Below are positions 1-14,300 of a DNA stretch of 64,000 bases, in pieces. A model generated the notes under the pieces. The model made no database searches and was not told the DNA's origin. It saw nothing but the letters and a program-made list of their open reading frames with translations. Within the stretch, counting starts at the first letter, position 1. Each line of letters opens with the position of its first letter. The stretch covers positions 6,421,690 to 6,485,689 of the forward strand of contig OZ037771.1 in NCBI GenBank assembly GCA_964035545.1. Reading direction: 5' to 3'. The stretch comes from Bugula neritina (Eukaryota; Bryozoa; Gymnolaemata; Cheilostomatida; Bugulidae). The translations under genes were made by a program, and so were the position numbers.

Positions 1-2333
1 AATTGGTATTACGATTTACTCACTCTCAGTTTCAGTTTGAGTTTGGGCTTGACTTTGAGAGTGATTTTTATGAAATTCAATTATGATGATTAAGTGGGAT
101 CTCTTTCAATCTTTTGGTAAATTAGATACACTCGCTGGTGAGCATGGTGGTAATCACTAATACTAATACTCAGAATTAGAATAGTAATACAATAACTATA
201 AGTATAAGATTAATAAATATAATAATTCATAATTCATTAATTGTAATACTAATAATAATACTAATACTTAAATTTGAAGTTAATATTAATACTATTATTT
301 TATTTAATCTTATGATTTTAATTTAAGTTGTAAATTATTATGAATAATATAAATTATTATAAAATTGAAATTAAATAATAAAATATGATAATTACAATAA
401 AAATAATCATAATAATAATATTATTAGTATTAATATAACTGTAGTTATAGTATTAAATAAATAATCTTATAATTATTTAATCATAATCATTAGTCTTGTA
501 AATAGATTAGGCGTAACTATAAGGATTATTATAATTATATTTATTGATCTTTTATGAATTATTATAGTTATGATTATCACATTCACCGACAGTGATTATC
601 AATATGATTTTGATAATTAGCATTGGTAATAAATAAAACCGACAACTGTATTTACTTTTCTTTTCTCTGTAATAGGAAATCATAGTAATTAGACACAGTT
701 GCGTTTTTATAATAATAATTTCCAGTGTGGGGACCATGTAATACTGCTGTTAGTAATACTGTATTAGTATAAATATAAGTATAACTGTTAGTTATTAGTA
801 TAAATATAACAAATGGGAATAATAACTCCAGTTGTCTTGAAGATAATTAAAAGTTAAAAGATAAGGACTTGCATCAGTAAAGCAATCATAGTAATTGTAG
901 TGCCAGTACTATATCTAATAGTAATGCCTATGTTGATTCTAGTGCTCATTCTCATACTTATGATGGGTCTGCTAGTTACACTACTCGTACTGCCACTGTT
1001 GGTGTGCTAATTAGTATGTATATGTTGAGTGTAGCGGATAGTAGGCTTTTGCATGTTGAACAGTTTAGCAATTTGCTTATAACTTGTCAGAATATGCATC
1101 ACTGTTTTTGAAGTTCATACATGTTAAGAACGATTCAAAAATTAGTTATAAACTATATATGTTGATCAAATTTCAACAATTCAAAATTGAGTAGCAGATT
1201 GATAGTTGTCATAGTTTAAGATAGATAGTTATACAGGGTGAAGGTTCATTCTCTATTGTGTGCAGTCTGATTCAGGAAGTGTTCAAGCCCCACTGCTGAC
1301 ATACTAGTAACATTGAAAATTCAGTTTATTCAAATTATTCCAATATTTTAAATGTCAAAATCAATAATATAAATAATATATTACGTAGCTATTCTGTCCA
1401 ATAGTAGTATAGGTCTTCAAACAATTTCACTGCTTGTGTTTCGCAGCGAAAATATCTTGTCATAAGACATTTATGTCTCACATTTAACTCAACTTTTTAA
1501 TTATATTGCTTTTCGAGTTTGATCCTTATAGTCATTGTACATGTAATCACAAAGCACAGGTTAAAGTAATTATAATGCTATTAAGACAACTTTAACATAA
1601 TTTGAAAATTTATTTACTTGGTTAACTATGTCATATAGTAATTTCTAATAACTTGTTTTTGTGTTAATGTTATATTGATTAGGAATGCTTTCATTTGAAA
1701 GATAATTGGTGTGTGTATAGGTTTTTCAATTAGAGTCAGTAGCTGAAATCATAGCATCACTAGTGGGTTTGTTGAGTGATTTCGTCTCCTGACACATAGC
1801 GATTCATCTCCGCTATTAAACACAGTTGGGCTATCTTGAAAGATGATAAATTTTTCTTATACATGCTCTATCTGCATGTTTGCTATCGGCATGTTGGCAA
1901 GGATAAGTTATACCGACTAGGTGAATAAACTATGGTGAAAGGGACTATTTATTTTGATATAAATTTTAAATAGGCTGAAGCTTTATAGATAAATTCTTTT
2001 GATAAACTTATGCTGTCTTTTGAATTATAAAAATGTAGGTTATGGTCACAGTATAAAAAACATCAATGAATCAATGTTGAATAGGCTGTTGACAATCAAT
2101 TTTGTAGTTGAGTATTCACAGTGGTATACAATGTAGTTTGTTCCTGCTCAAGATACTGGACAGCAAGCAAAGTTTTATATATGTCAGACTATTTTAATGA
2201 AATACAACTCGTAACTTTCTTTTAAACTATACAATTTACTTTGTGGTCACAGTGTAATAACATCAATGGATAAATTCTGGGTAATAGTTCACAGATGACT
2301 GACTTTTTAATATTTTGGTAACTAATTTTGCAG
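1..2333. other. AT-rich upstream region with degenerate short-period tract
   Basis: No convincing exon is visible here. Positions 1 to about 1020 are dominated by degenerate repeats of words such as taatac, tagtat and ataagt, with roughly 3-6 base periodicity. The remainder is ordinary AT-rich DNA. It probably belongs to an intron of the LRCH gene, because the first visible exon at 2334 opens in phase 1 and must be joined to an upstream exon. That upstream exon, which should carry the start codon and the first leucine-rich repeat, was not found. Confidence 0.5.
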
Positions 2334-5300
2334 ATTTGTCCAAAAACAGATTCTCCGAGATTCCAGAAGAAGTCTGCCAGTTTGTGTTGCTGGAGAGATT
2401 GAATTGTTACCACAATGCAATTAGAGCTCTCCCAGATGCTATCACTAGGTTGCAGTACTTGGGCTTTCTCAATCTCAGGTTTGTAAAGCATTCAGTTGAG
2501 GGGCTGACTTTAACTTCTGTGAACTACTCAACAGTCAATCATCTCCTTTATTTTGAGTTGGATGTACTTGTACATGCAGCTTACATTTCTCGCTCATTTA
2601 AAGTTATCTATCTTTATGGGGGATGAGACTCTGTTAGTGTTTTTAATACAACTACTTTTGAACTGACATTTCACTGCCAACAGTTAAATTCATATAATTG
2701 TAGGATTGCGTTTTCATGTTTATTTATCTTCATGATATCACATGTGTGTTTTAGTTTCTTTGATTTCAGTTATTTGGCATGGACCAAGTCTTAAAGACTT
2801 GTGTGGAATTTGTAGTTCTTGTGGCGTGTTAAGTGTTATGATGCCTAGCAATATGCTAATACAATAATATAATAATATGATAGTATACTAATATAATGAT
2901 ATTTAATGATATACTAATATAATAATTTTTTCTGTAGCCGTAACCAGCTGAGTGTTCTCCCACCATTCCTCTCTCAATTAAAATGTTTAGAAGTCCTCAT
3001 AGTTTCTCATAACAGACTGGTCTCCATACCTGAGGAAATATCTCAGCTCGGGCTCCTGATGGAACTGGTAATTCACATAGTAGTCACCTAACTTTTGCAT
3101 TGAGTGTGGAATTGGCTAAACACTACATCTAATCGGATTGTTTTTCTGGGATTTGCCAAATACCAACACATGAACCATATAGTATATTTATGATGACTTT
3201 TGAACTACAGCAAAACCTGCTTGTTCATTTTGACAAATATGTATATTGGCTCACTGAAAATTATACATCTAAATCAACAGATGTAAGCCTTTTTACTGCT
3301 GTGCAACTCTGGTAAAGTTAAGGGTATCAATGGCAAGGGCATAGGATTCCTTATTTATTATGTCAAACGACTTGCTTTAGTTCTCTATTCTTAGTCTATC
3401 AGGAACAGTTTTTGCCTTACTCTGGTCAGCCAAAGCCCATAACAGCCCTGGGTCATGTGTTGTTTTAGGATGTTAGTAATAATGAGATATCTATGGTACC
3501 ATCCCAGATTGGCGACCTCGGCGAATTAAAGATTCTCAATCTAAGGAAGAATTTGCTGCTGGAGCTGCCTCCAGGTACTTGTCTCCTTTCCCTACCTGCT
3601 GCTTTTCAGTGTCCCGTGTTACGCTGTCGGCTCCAACACGGGACAGCTGATACAATTTCTTAATCATTGTGAATTTATGCCATGCAATGGCTGTTTGAGT
3701 TTTATATAAGAGTGACTAAGTAGTCAAGACTGCCCTCATAAAGGGAAACGTGCAGCAATGATTTGCTGGTAGGCCTTTAGATATTCTATACACTGTCCTC
3801 CTTCTCTAAACGCAGTGTGTGTACAGCTACCATGTTTGGATTTGTCCCTCACAGTGTCATAGTCCCGCACCTTTTCAATGGGGAAACTATTGATATCCCT
3901 TAAACATATTTAAGAGAATTAAAGTTAAGAGTGTTGCTGATCTCACTGTGTCTACGTATGCTCATGCTGTGATATCAACAGCAGCAATATAGTGTCTTAC
4001 CTCCTCATTAGACAGCTAGTACGCTCAGCTAACTGCTCCTTAGATGCATTCAATCAATTCTTTATCTATCATCACAGTTTGTATCGAATGCTAATGACTA
4101 TGGCGTAGTAATTGATGCGATAAAACGATTTTTCGTACACTGCGATCATATGAATCTAACTGCTGACTGATACCACTGACACCTTGCTGGTGGGAATACT
4201 CACTAATAACTGTGAAGTTTGGAGTTGCGAAAACTTGATTTATTGATATCTATTTTACAGAGATCAGCCGACTGAAATTAAAGTCGTTGGATTTTAGTTG
4301 TAATAAGATTCAGACTGTTCCGTTAGAGTACAGGTTTATGGAGACTCTGGAGGAACTGGTGCTGGAGAACAACCCCCTTGTGAGTCCCCCTGCCAGCGTA
4401 AGTACTACACTCCTGATAACTAATATATGTATTACTACCCCCAGTGTGTACTATCTACTAATATATATATTACTACGCCCAGTGTGCCCTAATAACTAAT
4501 ATATGTATTACTACCCCCAGTGTATCTTAACTAATATACTCGTATGATGTATCACTAGGCTAGTGTGTCCTAATAACTAATATATGTATTACTACGCCCA
4601 GTGTGTCCAAACAACTAGTAGAGTATGTATTGCTGTTCTAAGTACAACTACTACTAGCCAATATATATGACCTGTTGAATATGCTGTAGACATGCACCAA
4701 GGGAAGAGTACACATACTCAAGTATCTACAAATCCTAGCGGTCAAGGAAGACAAACGGCGGGGAGTTCTTTCTGAGACGGGATTCAATAGAAACACACTG
4801 AGAAGATCATACCAGAAAGAGTGAGTAGGACACTGCACTCTTGCCTACCAACATATCATCCTATAACTATGCATTGTGTTGCAGCGTACAATAACCCATA
4901 ATAACGTGTTATTGTAATAAGAGGCTTTGCTGTGTGCATTCCACACCATGTGTGTTCTGTTAGGAATTCTGCTCCCTGGTTATGAATGAATCTGTCATGT
5001 TTAACTAATCTGGTTATCAACATGGCAGTCAAACTTTACACCTACCTTGCACTCCACAGTTTAGTGTGATTTACTCAGTTTACAAAATCTTATATTTGCA
5101 TTCTACCCAGTGTTTTGTTTTGGTCCATCGCCTCTTTATTGTAGGATATTGGTTTTTTTTGTACTGTAGAGATGCAGAGGCTGTCAGACTGAGGCGCAAA
5201 GCAATACACAGTACAGACTCGGGCTACATCACCGACACCCTACACAGGTGGACCACAGGTGGCACTGAGGTATAGCCATGTCATCTGTTACTGGATCATG

Positions 5301-8300
5301 TTATGCAGACACTGTATACTGTGTTAGCTCCTTGTTGGCCATCCAGGCATACTTGAGTGGTTTTATGACCTAATCAGTGGATGTAAGTGCAGTAATGGAG
5401 AAATTGAGAAAAACCTGTGTTCTAGATTAGGAATGTAGCATAAGAAGTTATGTTCTTGTGAAAATTTCAACCTGCGTCCCAAACCAAAATCGGATAATAA
5501 CATTAAATAACTTAGACTATCTCAATTTCTCCACTACTGCTCCTAAGTGAGTGATACTAGTAGGTCATATATTTGATGAGTAAATACAAGTAGCAGTACA
5601 TCTACTCTCTGATTAACAGAACGGGTTTGACGGAGCCATTAAGGCTGCCGAGTCGCTGAAAGAGCAGCGTGCTGAGCGACATCTGGAGTTGCAGAAGAGG
5701 ATATGTAACGCGGAGCTGGTGAGTCCCAGTCGACCTCCGGCAGCGCTGTCGCCCTGCTCGCCGGATAGGGGAGACGGAGGCAGCATTTCTCCTCTCAAGT
5801 TTACACCCAGTGGCACAGACAATGGAGAGGATATGTTTGCTAGGGTGAGTGTCCTTCATGGTGTGTGTTGACCTTGACCGTATGTGTGTTGACCTTGACC
5901 TTACCTGTGTTGACCTTGACCTTACGTGTGTTGACCTTGACCGTATGTGTGTTGACCTTGCCATTACATGTGTTGACCTTCACTGTTATTGGTTTCCACG
6001 CCACACGTTGCTCACTCAACTATTTATATAATCTAAGCGGCATGTTATCATAATATGAAGAAAATAACATTTTATCAGGGGGTTTGAACCCTTACAGCAC
6101 CCGCTTCGCTGTCTAGAGTTTATCCACTTGACTAGCCTTAACCAAACACCGAATAGTGAGCTCACCCCATGCTAGCTTTTCATCTTTATAATGATTAACA
6201 ACTACAATGTGTTGTCTAACTGTGGAATCTTATGAGATGCAGTGTGATATGAGCTCTTACTTTCAACACTACTCTTATTCATTAGTTATCAACTTTAGAC
6301 TTCATCTATCATATTAAACGGTATATACTAGAGTCTGTAAACGAGAAAATTTTTAGCTCTAAGTAGAGTGTATAAAGTATATGACAGGGTGGAGTTCAAA
6401 TCAGGTTTACTCAAATACGTGTTGAGTTGAGTACTTGAAATTCTTAGACCTAGACTAATTGTTTGGCATCATGCATGTCTTAAATATATCAAAAAATAAC
6501 TTTGTAGCCATGTTTTGTAAAAATGTCCCTGTGAAGTTATGTCAGATCCAGATCAGATCATGTCTGCCGTCTTTGAAATTATAATTTCATTTATTTTGTC
6601 TAAAATGTCTGTTTCTATTGTTTTTCTCCTTTACTTTGTCATATAGACTGACTTGTCTGCACAGGTAAATTTATTTCATTTGTTTCGTGTTTACGTTAAC
6701 CTTCACTAGACTGTATACATGGTAGTGGTCTTTCAATCTTCTCTACAGCTTACTTTAATTTCAACCCTTACAGCTTCATGTTCTTATTCTATCCATCTGA
6801 TAGCTCTCACATGTAGCTAATCTGCTCCATCAGGTGAAGTGACCCTTTCTTTAGATGACATTAGTTTGTGTTTCTACTTTAAACTTACCTCTGCTGATTG
6901 TAAGCAACTATATATATTTTTACCTGCTAACATCATGTATAGATCAAGTCGCTATATACGCTGTTTCGTTATATGCCTGTTGTGGTGAAGACAATTACGG
7001 TTGCCATGGTTACATGTTGGGATTCGTTTAATTAGGAGTTACAAAAGCAGAAGTATGATTATGAGCAGAGAAAGAAGAAGGCAGAGCAAGCCAAGTTTGA
7101 AGTCGGGGTTAGGAAACCTTCAAGAGTTCAAACGGCGTCTCCGGTAGTTCCTGGATCTGCCCCTGTTAGTCAACTACCCCAGCCTCCAGTTAGGTCGGCT
7201 TCAGTCAATGTTGGAAAGTGAGTCAAAGGTTTAGTTACTCGGGCTGGGTGATAGTTAGAGTCTTGTTTGCTTAGCATGACCTGATGGACTAGCATGTCTA
7301 GTAGATGTATTTGTGCACCTATCAACCCTCATTTTCCAGTTGACTGTTGAATTTACTTTGCTGTAGAGGTTTTGTTGTGTCATTAAACTTGTGAAGTGTG
7401 ATAGAGGCATAGAAATGATACGTTATATTATCATAATTGTTTTACTACAAAGGGACTGATACATGAGTGTATTTTTTGTCCAATGTATAAGTTCCATTAG
7501 CAGAAAAATGCTACCCCTGATATATACAGCAACAGCCATATGAACAGGTACTGACACATATAGACAAGTATTGACACCTATAGTCAAGTACTGACACATA
7601 TAGACTAGTATTGACACATATAGACAAGTACTGACACATATGGACAACTACTGACACATATGGAAAAGTACTAACACATATAGACTAGTATTGACACATA
7701 TAGCCAAGTACTGACACATATAGACAAGTGCTGACACATATAGACTAGTATTGACACATATAGACTAGTATTGACACATATACAGATATATGTTGGCATA
7801 TACAGACCTGCTGGTAATTAATGTTGACAAGCTATTATAATTTCTAATAGAAAGAGCATGCTCTATGAGGAGCGTGGGACTGCTCGGCCCACTAGATTGT
7901 CATTATCAAGGCAACATAGCCTCACTCTCCCTAACCATTTCCAGTTGGAGGGTACTAGGTAACAAGTGAAGCTTACAGCCAAATGTTGTGTGTAGCTTTC
8001 TTGAAACATCTTAAATAAATAACATCCACTACAGCTTCAGGCTTTTGACATGCGCACTGTTGCTGTGCTCAACTCTATGATATTGTGACAGTGGTGTACC
8101 CCTCTCCATTTTATTGGGGGTGCACCTAAATACAGCTTTGCAGCCATATTTCAGTCTTACACATTAAGAATTTAGCTGGATTAATTGTGTTAATTCTTTT
8201 CTTTGTTGTATGTTGTTTGTTTGTTTATATATTCACATTAGATGTAATATTTAGCTCAGAAGTGCAGTAAAAAGCCTTAAAATCACACAATACTGTGTTA

Positions 8301-11300
8301 CCAGATTTAAACTGAGACTTTGCAGTCCCTAGTTTTGCCCTCCCCTCCTCACCCCTTAGGGTGTAGCAATTGACTGTGGGGATCTATCCGTAGAATTCAG
8401 TGTCTGTTCCCAAAAGCAAGCTAGGGTGACTAACATGTATATATAGAAGGCTAAACGTATAGCACTAGTAAATGTTACATATGTATGTAAAAGGCACACT
8501 TGCTAAGCACTGTGTTGCATATTTGCTAATGTGTGCAATATTTCATCTATATTTTAATGCCTGCTGCATATAAAGAAATGCTTACTGCACCTACTCCTTG
8601 GTGTGTTGCATCATATTCTACTCTGCTATGTGTTGCATCATTATCTTCTCTTATCAGTTGCCTGGCTATATCTTGTAGCAGCAGCAGTATATTGCATGGC
8701 TATAATAATGGTAGTGTGCTGAAAAACCCCTCCCTCTTCAGTCACCACTACTTCCATCCAAAACAGTAAGTGCCGTGAGACATTTGCATGCCCTACAAGT
8801 ATGTGCCTTATATCTGCTAGGCTCAGCAAAGTTTACAGTTACAGTTACAGATTTTGCAGATTAAACTCTCTGTTTTATATATCAATCTCATTTTTATTCT
8901 TGTGCTTCATTTTTCGAGAAATATTTCAGTATTTGCACTTTACTCCTAAAGCATATTTATTTTATTATTTCAAATAATATGTTTTTATCTGTCATGCCTT
9001 GTTAAGTATGCCTGTCTCACATTTCACGCTGTATTTAAACTATTTATACTTTTTTTGTATTTCATGCGAATTATTTTGTATTTTAGAGAAGGAGTTGAAT
9101 CAGAATTAAAACACACGTAAGTTGAGCAACAAAATACTTCCTATTATAAGAGTTGTCTACCCATTTGTAATACCTTTATACCAGTAATAATAGTTCATTA
9201 ATTATTATAGCAGTAAGAATACATATATGAATATCTAATGATGGACAAATTGCTTTATAGTAAACTACAACACCTGGTAATTTAAGATATATATAGATAT
9301 AGAAGGTCATTTAATTTTTTACTACCATCACTTGTTGTTCAGGGTCTGTGCTCTAGACTATAGCATAGAGCCATAGACTACAGAGTATATTGCAGACTAT
9401 GCAATGCACTATGCTATAGACTATAGAGTATAGACTATGCTATATAGTATAGACCGTGCTATACACTATGTTATGCTTACGCTATAGAATATAGACTATA
9501 TTATATGCTATACTTATTCTTGTAGGTTTGAGCAGAACCTGGACAGGTCTACAGATAGTCACAGGAGTTCTCCCAGCAGCCTTACGTCACAAGTTAGTAA
9601 TTCACAAACTACTAGACATGCTTCAATATGCTTAACATTTCTACCTATCTTTTTAAGAGTCAACCTACATTGTTCACAATTAGTTAGGAAACAACTCTGG
9701 AACTTTGAGTAATTTTTAGTACTAAGTTTACACTTGCTTGTATAACTAAGCTTTAAAATTGACAATTTTTATAATAGGAGTTTTTCTGTAATCACTGGGA
9801 ATTGTCTTCTTTTTCAAATTCATTAAGATAGATATAATTCCGAATCTATGGCTATAGCTAAATTGTTTGGTGCACTAGTAGTAGTGCTAAATAGTTTATA
9901 GTTATCTATATTACACAGTATAAAATGTTTACAAACCCGATTGTTGATTTTTTTAGTTTCATTAGCTCTGTGCTTCATAATAATGGGTGTTTTTCACACA
10001 CTGTTGACACTACAGTTCCATGCAACTTGTTACCCTGTACCTCTGTAACAAAAGTTTTTGAGCAGAACTTGGAGTTATCTCTCTCTGTGTAGTGGTTGTC
10101 TTCTCTCTTTCCTAAAATAGTAGCCTATTCTTACAGGAGAGTGATCACAGGGTGTCAAGTTTGTCTTCTCGTGTATCTTCCGGGACTCCTGAACCTCATA
10201 TTACGAGTAAGCCTCCGTTAGCGCACTCGACACAGGACAACTCCACTCACAAACTACCCACTCGAAACTCACACAAGGTAAGTTATCTTTACAGTCATGT
10301 GTAGCTTCAATACTGGCTGTGGTGTATTGTTGGCGAATGTGAAAAGTGTTATGAAATTTTGCCGTTGATTTTTGTTTAAGATTGTAAAGCCACGAACTAG
10401 GGTGTCATTGAGAGACAAACTTGCGGTGAGTTTAATGTATTGTGGAGGATATGCTGTGTGTAGAAATATGACCTTGACCTTGCTGCAGTCTACTAGTCCT
10501 TGTGTGTGTAATTCTAGTAGTCCAGGCAAACCATTGTTGTGACTTGCCGTGTTGAACAGTTTAATCCTTGTGTTTGTTAGTGTGTCTGTTGTTTGCTTAT
10601 AGTCTGCTGCTGCCGCTCCCAAGGACAGTGTTGATGCTGCCGCCTCCCGCCACACCTCAACCAAAGTCACGTCAGCTGTCGGTAAGACTGGCCTTAGACT
10701 TCCTAAGTCTCTCAAGTCTCAGGGTCGAAGTAAAACGGCACCGCTGCCGCACAGCACCTCATCTGCTGCTGACGCTGCCACCACTGTTGTCCTCTCAATC
10801 TCCACCCGCTCACAGACTAGTCAACTCTCTTCCTCCACCACTAAGCTGCCAGTCAAGGCAGCTCTTAATGTCGGAATGCGCTCATCTCTTGGTTCTCCAA
10901 CTCATGGTAATTCTGCTGCTGCCGCTGCCTCCAAGTCTAAGTTTGGTATGTGACACGGCGGTGCTGGCCAATAGCCTTGCATGCCCTGACCAGCTAGTGG
11001 CACAGTTCTGCTGACTCCCGGCAGCGAAAGGCACGGCGTTGCATGTCTCCAGATCTGTGGCCTTCGACTCGCGTGGCTCAGCTTCGTAGTTCAGATGTCT
11101 TTTATAGCCTCCACCCTCAAGTATTTCACTCGTGTTTCGGGTTATGTGGCTTTTTAATATTTCCTTTTTACCTTAAAGATTGTGGTGGTAGTTTGAAGTT
11201 GTGTTCAGTTGTGTTGAATAATGTTAGTGGAACGTTTGATTCACTTGGTTATCAACTTGAAATGTATAGGTTTCAGTCAGCTGTATTACGTGTGTTGGTT

Positions 11301-14300
11301 GTAGTTTGGTGTTTACTAGCCGATCTACTCACAGATGGGTTGTTTGTTAACTGGTGAATGGTTATTCAGCTCTTCCTGCATCTCTACATACTTCACAAGA
11401 CAGGTCTTGCATGCTGAAGGCCCAATCCTATTTCACCTTCTCTCTAAACCCTCACGACTCATATTGAAAACCTCCACTTTCCATATCAAAGTAGCACACT
11501 TATTACTTTTTGTAATGATATAATTATCACTGAAGTCTATGTATTTTATACATACCTTTCTCAACCATAGCTTCTTTTCTGCTTCTAAATTACATTCAAA
11601 TCTGGCTGTATGTAGGCATAGATGGCTGACCATATGCTTAAAAGTACCCCTGATTATGCTACTCAAAATTTTACCTTACACACCATTCTGTAATGAAAAC
11701 ACTGTTGATGTGCAGCTTTTTATAACCTTGCGTATTCCGAATTACATATAATTTGCTTGTGTTTTCTTGTATATGTATTGTGTTTTGGTGATAGTATAAC
11801 TTCATGATTTTAAGTGTATTTACTAATTGCTTTAATTCACTTAATGTGTGTTTTGGCATGTAGAATGTAGGGTATAGGAGAGTGAATGTAAAGTGTAGAA
11901 TTTAGGAATACGCAAGGAATAATATATTACAATATATAAATAGAAGGTAGAATATATCTTTTAAAAATAGAAGGTAGAATATGCAATATAAAAAGTAGAG
12001 TGTATAATGTATAAATAGCAGGTAGAATATATAATATAGAAATAGAAAGTAGAATATATTATAATGTAGAAATCGAAGGTTGAATATATTATAATATAGA
12101 AATAGAAAGTAGAATATATAATGTAGAAATCGAAGGTTGAATATAGAACATAGTGTATCTTGTAGGTTTTCAATCGACTAGCTCATTAGGTCGAGGAGTA
12201 AAGTTACCCTCTCGCTCTGTAAATGGAAATGAACACTCCACAGCTGACTCCTCCCCACAGAGTGGTAAATCCAGCACCAAGCCAGTTGGTGAAGCCTCAC
12301 ATATATCTGATATTAAAGAAGTTAGTTGTCTCCTCACTCTGCTCTCATGTTCCACATTTAATAGATTATGTATAGTTGGCATTAGACCTGAACTCCAACT
12401 CGAGATCTTTGAATTCTGAATATGTTAATAGTAGTAGAATTTTACCAGAACTGTTAACTCGTGCCTCAGCGTAATGTTGACTTCTAACGTTAGACAAGTA
12501 ATGTAAGATGACAAATGGGAGCAGCCATCTGTAGGGGTTAGAGTGCTAGCTTAGTAAATCAGTAGTCAGTGGTTTGATCCCCAGTAAAGGCCATTGGTGA
12601 TGTTAGGAAAAGCATCCAGTCATAATTGCTCCTGTGTCACTTATGAATAAGTCCTTAGCCCACTTTTAAAAGAACCTTTTCCAGCAGGAGTTCCCACAGG
12701 GATAGTGACTATAAACTTGCATGAGTTTTGTAAGGTGACATCTGCAGTAGACACAGTACAAGTTGCCATGTAATACGGGGTGTCTACTGTTTCACCACTC
12801 AGTGCAGTAGACACAGTACAAGTTGCCATGTAATACGGGGTGTCTACTGTTTCACCACTCAGTGCAGTAGACACAGTACAAGTTGCCATGTAATACGGGG
12901 TGTCATCACTCAGTTGACTGAGCTGCTACGCGCTGTGTTATGTAGATAATAGAATCTCGACTGAAAGTAACTCTGCCTAAGGATGTGATGGGAGAGCTGA
13001 AGGACGGGGTGATACTTTGTCATCTTGCTAACCACATCAAACCTAGGACAGTGTCACAGATACATGTGAAGAGCAGTGCAGTGGTGAGAGATAGTCTCTA
13101 TATAATGTGTATATAGAGTGCCTATATAGAGTGTATATAGTGTCTATATAATGTGTATATTAAGTATATAGTCTGTATATAGTATGTGTATAATGTGTAT
13201 ATAGTGTCTATATAATGTGTATATAGAGTGTCTATATAGAGTGTATATAGTGTCTATATAGAGTGTATAGTATACGTATGTAGTATGTATATAGTCTCTA
13301 TATACTATATAGTCTCTATATACTATATAGTCTCTATATACTATATAGTCTCTATATACTATATAGTCTCTATATACTATATAGTATCATGTATATAGTA
13401 TGTATATAGTATCGTGTATATAGTCTCAGTAGACTACAACATTGCTCCCTCCATTAACTGGCAAACCTTTTGTCCTTCAGTTGAAGAGGTCAACATCTAC
13501 TCAGTGACTGTAGTATATTTTCATTGCAATTTGTCTTCGGATTTAGCCCAAGTTGACGATGGCAAAGTGTAAAAGAAATGTAGAGAATTTCTTGGAAGCC
13601 TGCAGGCGCCTGGGTGTGCCACAGGTGAGTGACACGGCTGTACTAGTCTCCCTCCCTCACATGCTGCCTGCTGAAACTGTTGGAACTTCAGCTAGAATTA
13701 TTTACTTTAAAATGTTGTTAATGCAAGCAGTTCTACTCGAGAGTGTCTTGCCTCTGTAAAGGTTTATTCACACTTGGGTGATTCCGTGATGAAGATGTTA
13801 GTTTCTTGTATGTCGGTATCAGCTGTTAGAAAATGAAACCCTAAACAACAATAGTTATTGTCACAAATATTTTACTGCGTTTGTGTAGTTAATGAGAGCA
13901 GATGAATTCACTTGTTAACTAACTTTCATTGTAAGTTTAAACTTGTAAGAGTTGTTTGATAATTACACATATTTTCTAGACTAGTCAAATCAACCAGATT
14001 CATGTTCTTTTATTTTTCAAATGTCTAAAAAGATGTTAACCTCGCGACTGGTTAACTTAAGACTGATTAACAAAAATCAATTTGTTTTTACTCTATCTCC
14101 CACGTGTGGACTTACCTTACTTCTTTCTATCGTGCTTGTTATATATTTGACCTTCACCTAGTCTCTGCCTTTTGTTTCCTTGAGTCGTGTGTTGTGTTGT
14201 TGCTGAAAATGTCATCATTCTCTGCTGTGACGCAGCTTTCTAGCTGGGTTCAAAGGTCAAGGTCAGCTGACTATAGACTTCATTGACTACACCGTTGTGT

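Noticed and set aside
10568-11014. 148-codon + ORF rich in Leu/Pro
   Set aside because: Wrong frame over the Ser/Thr-rich LRCH exon 10603-10945, whose proper frame joins its neighbours.
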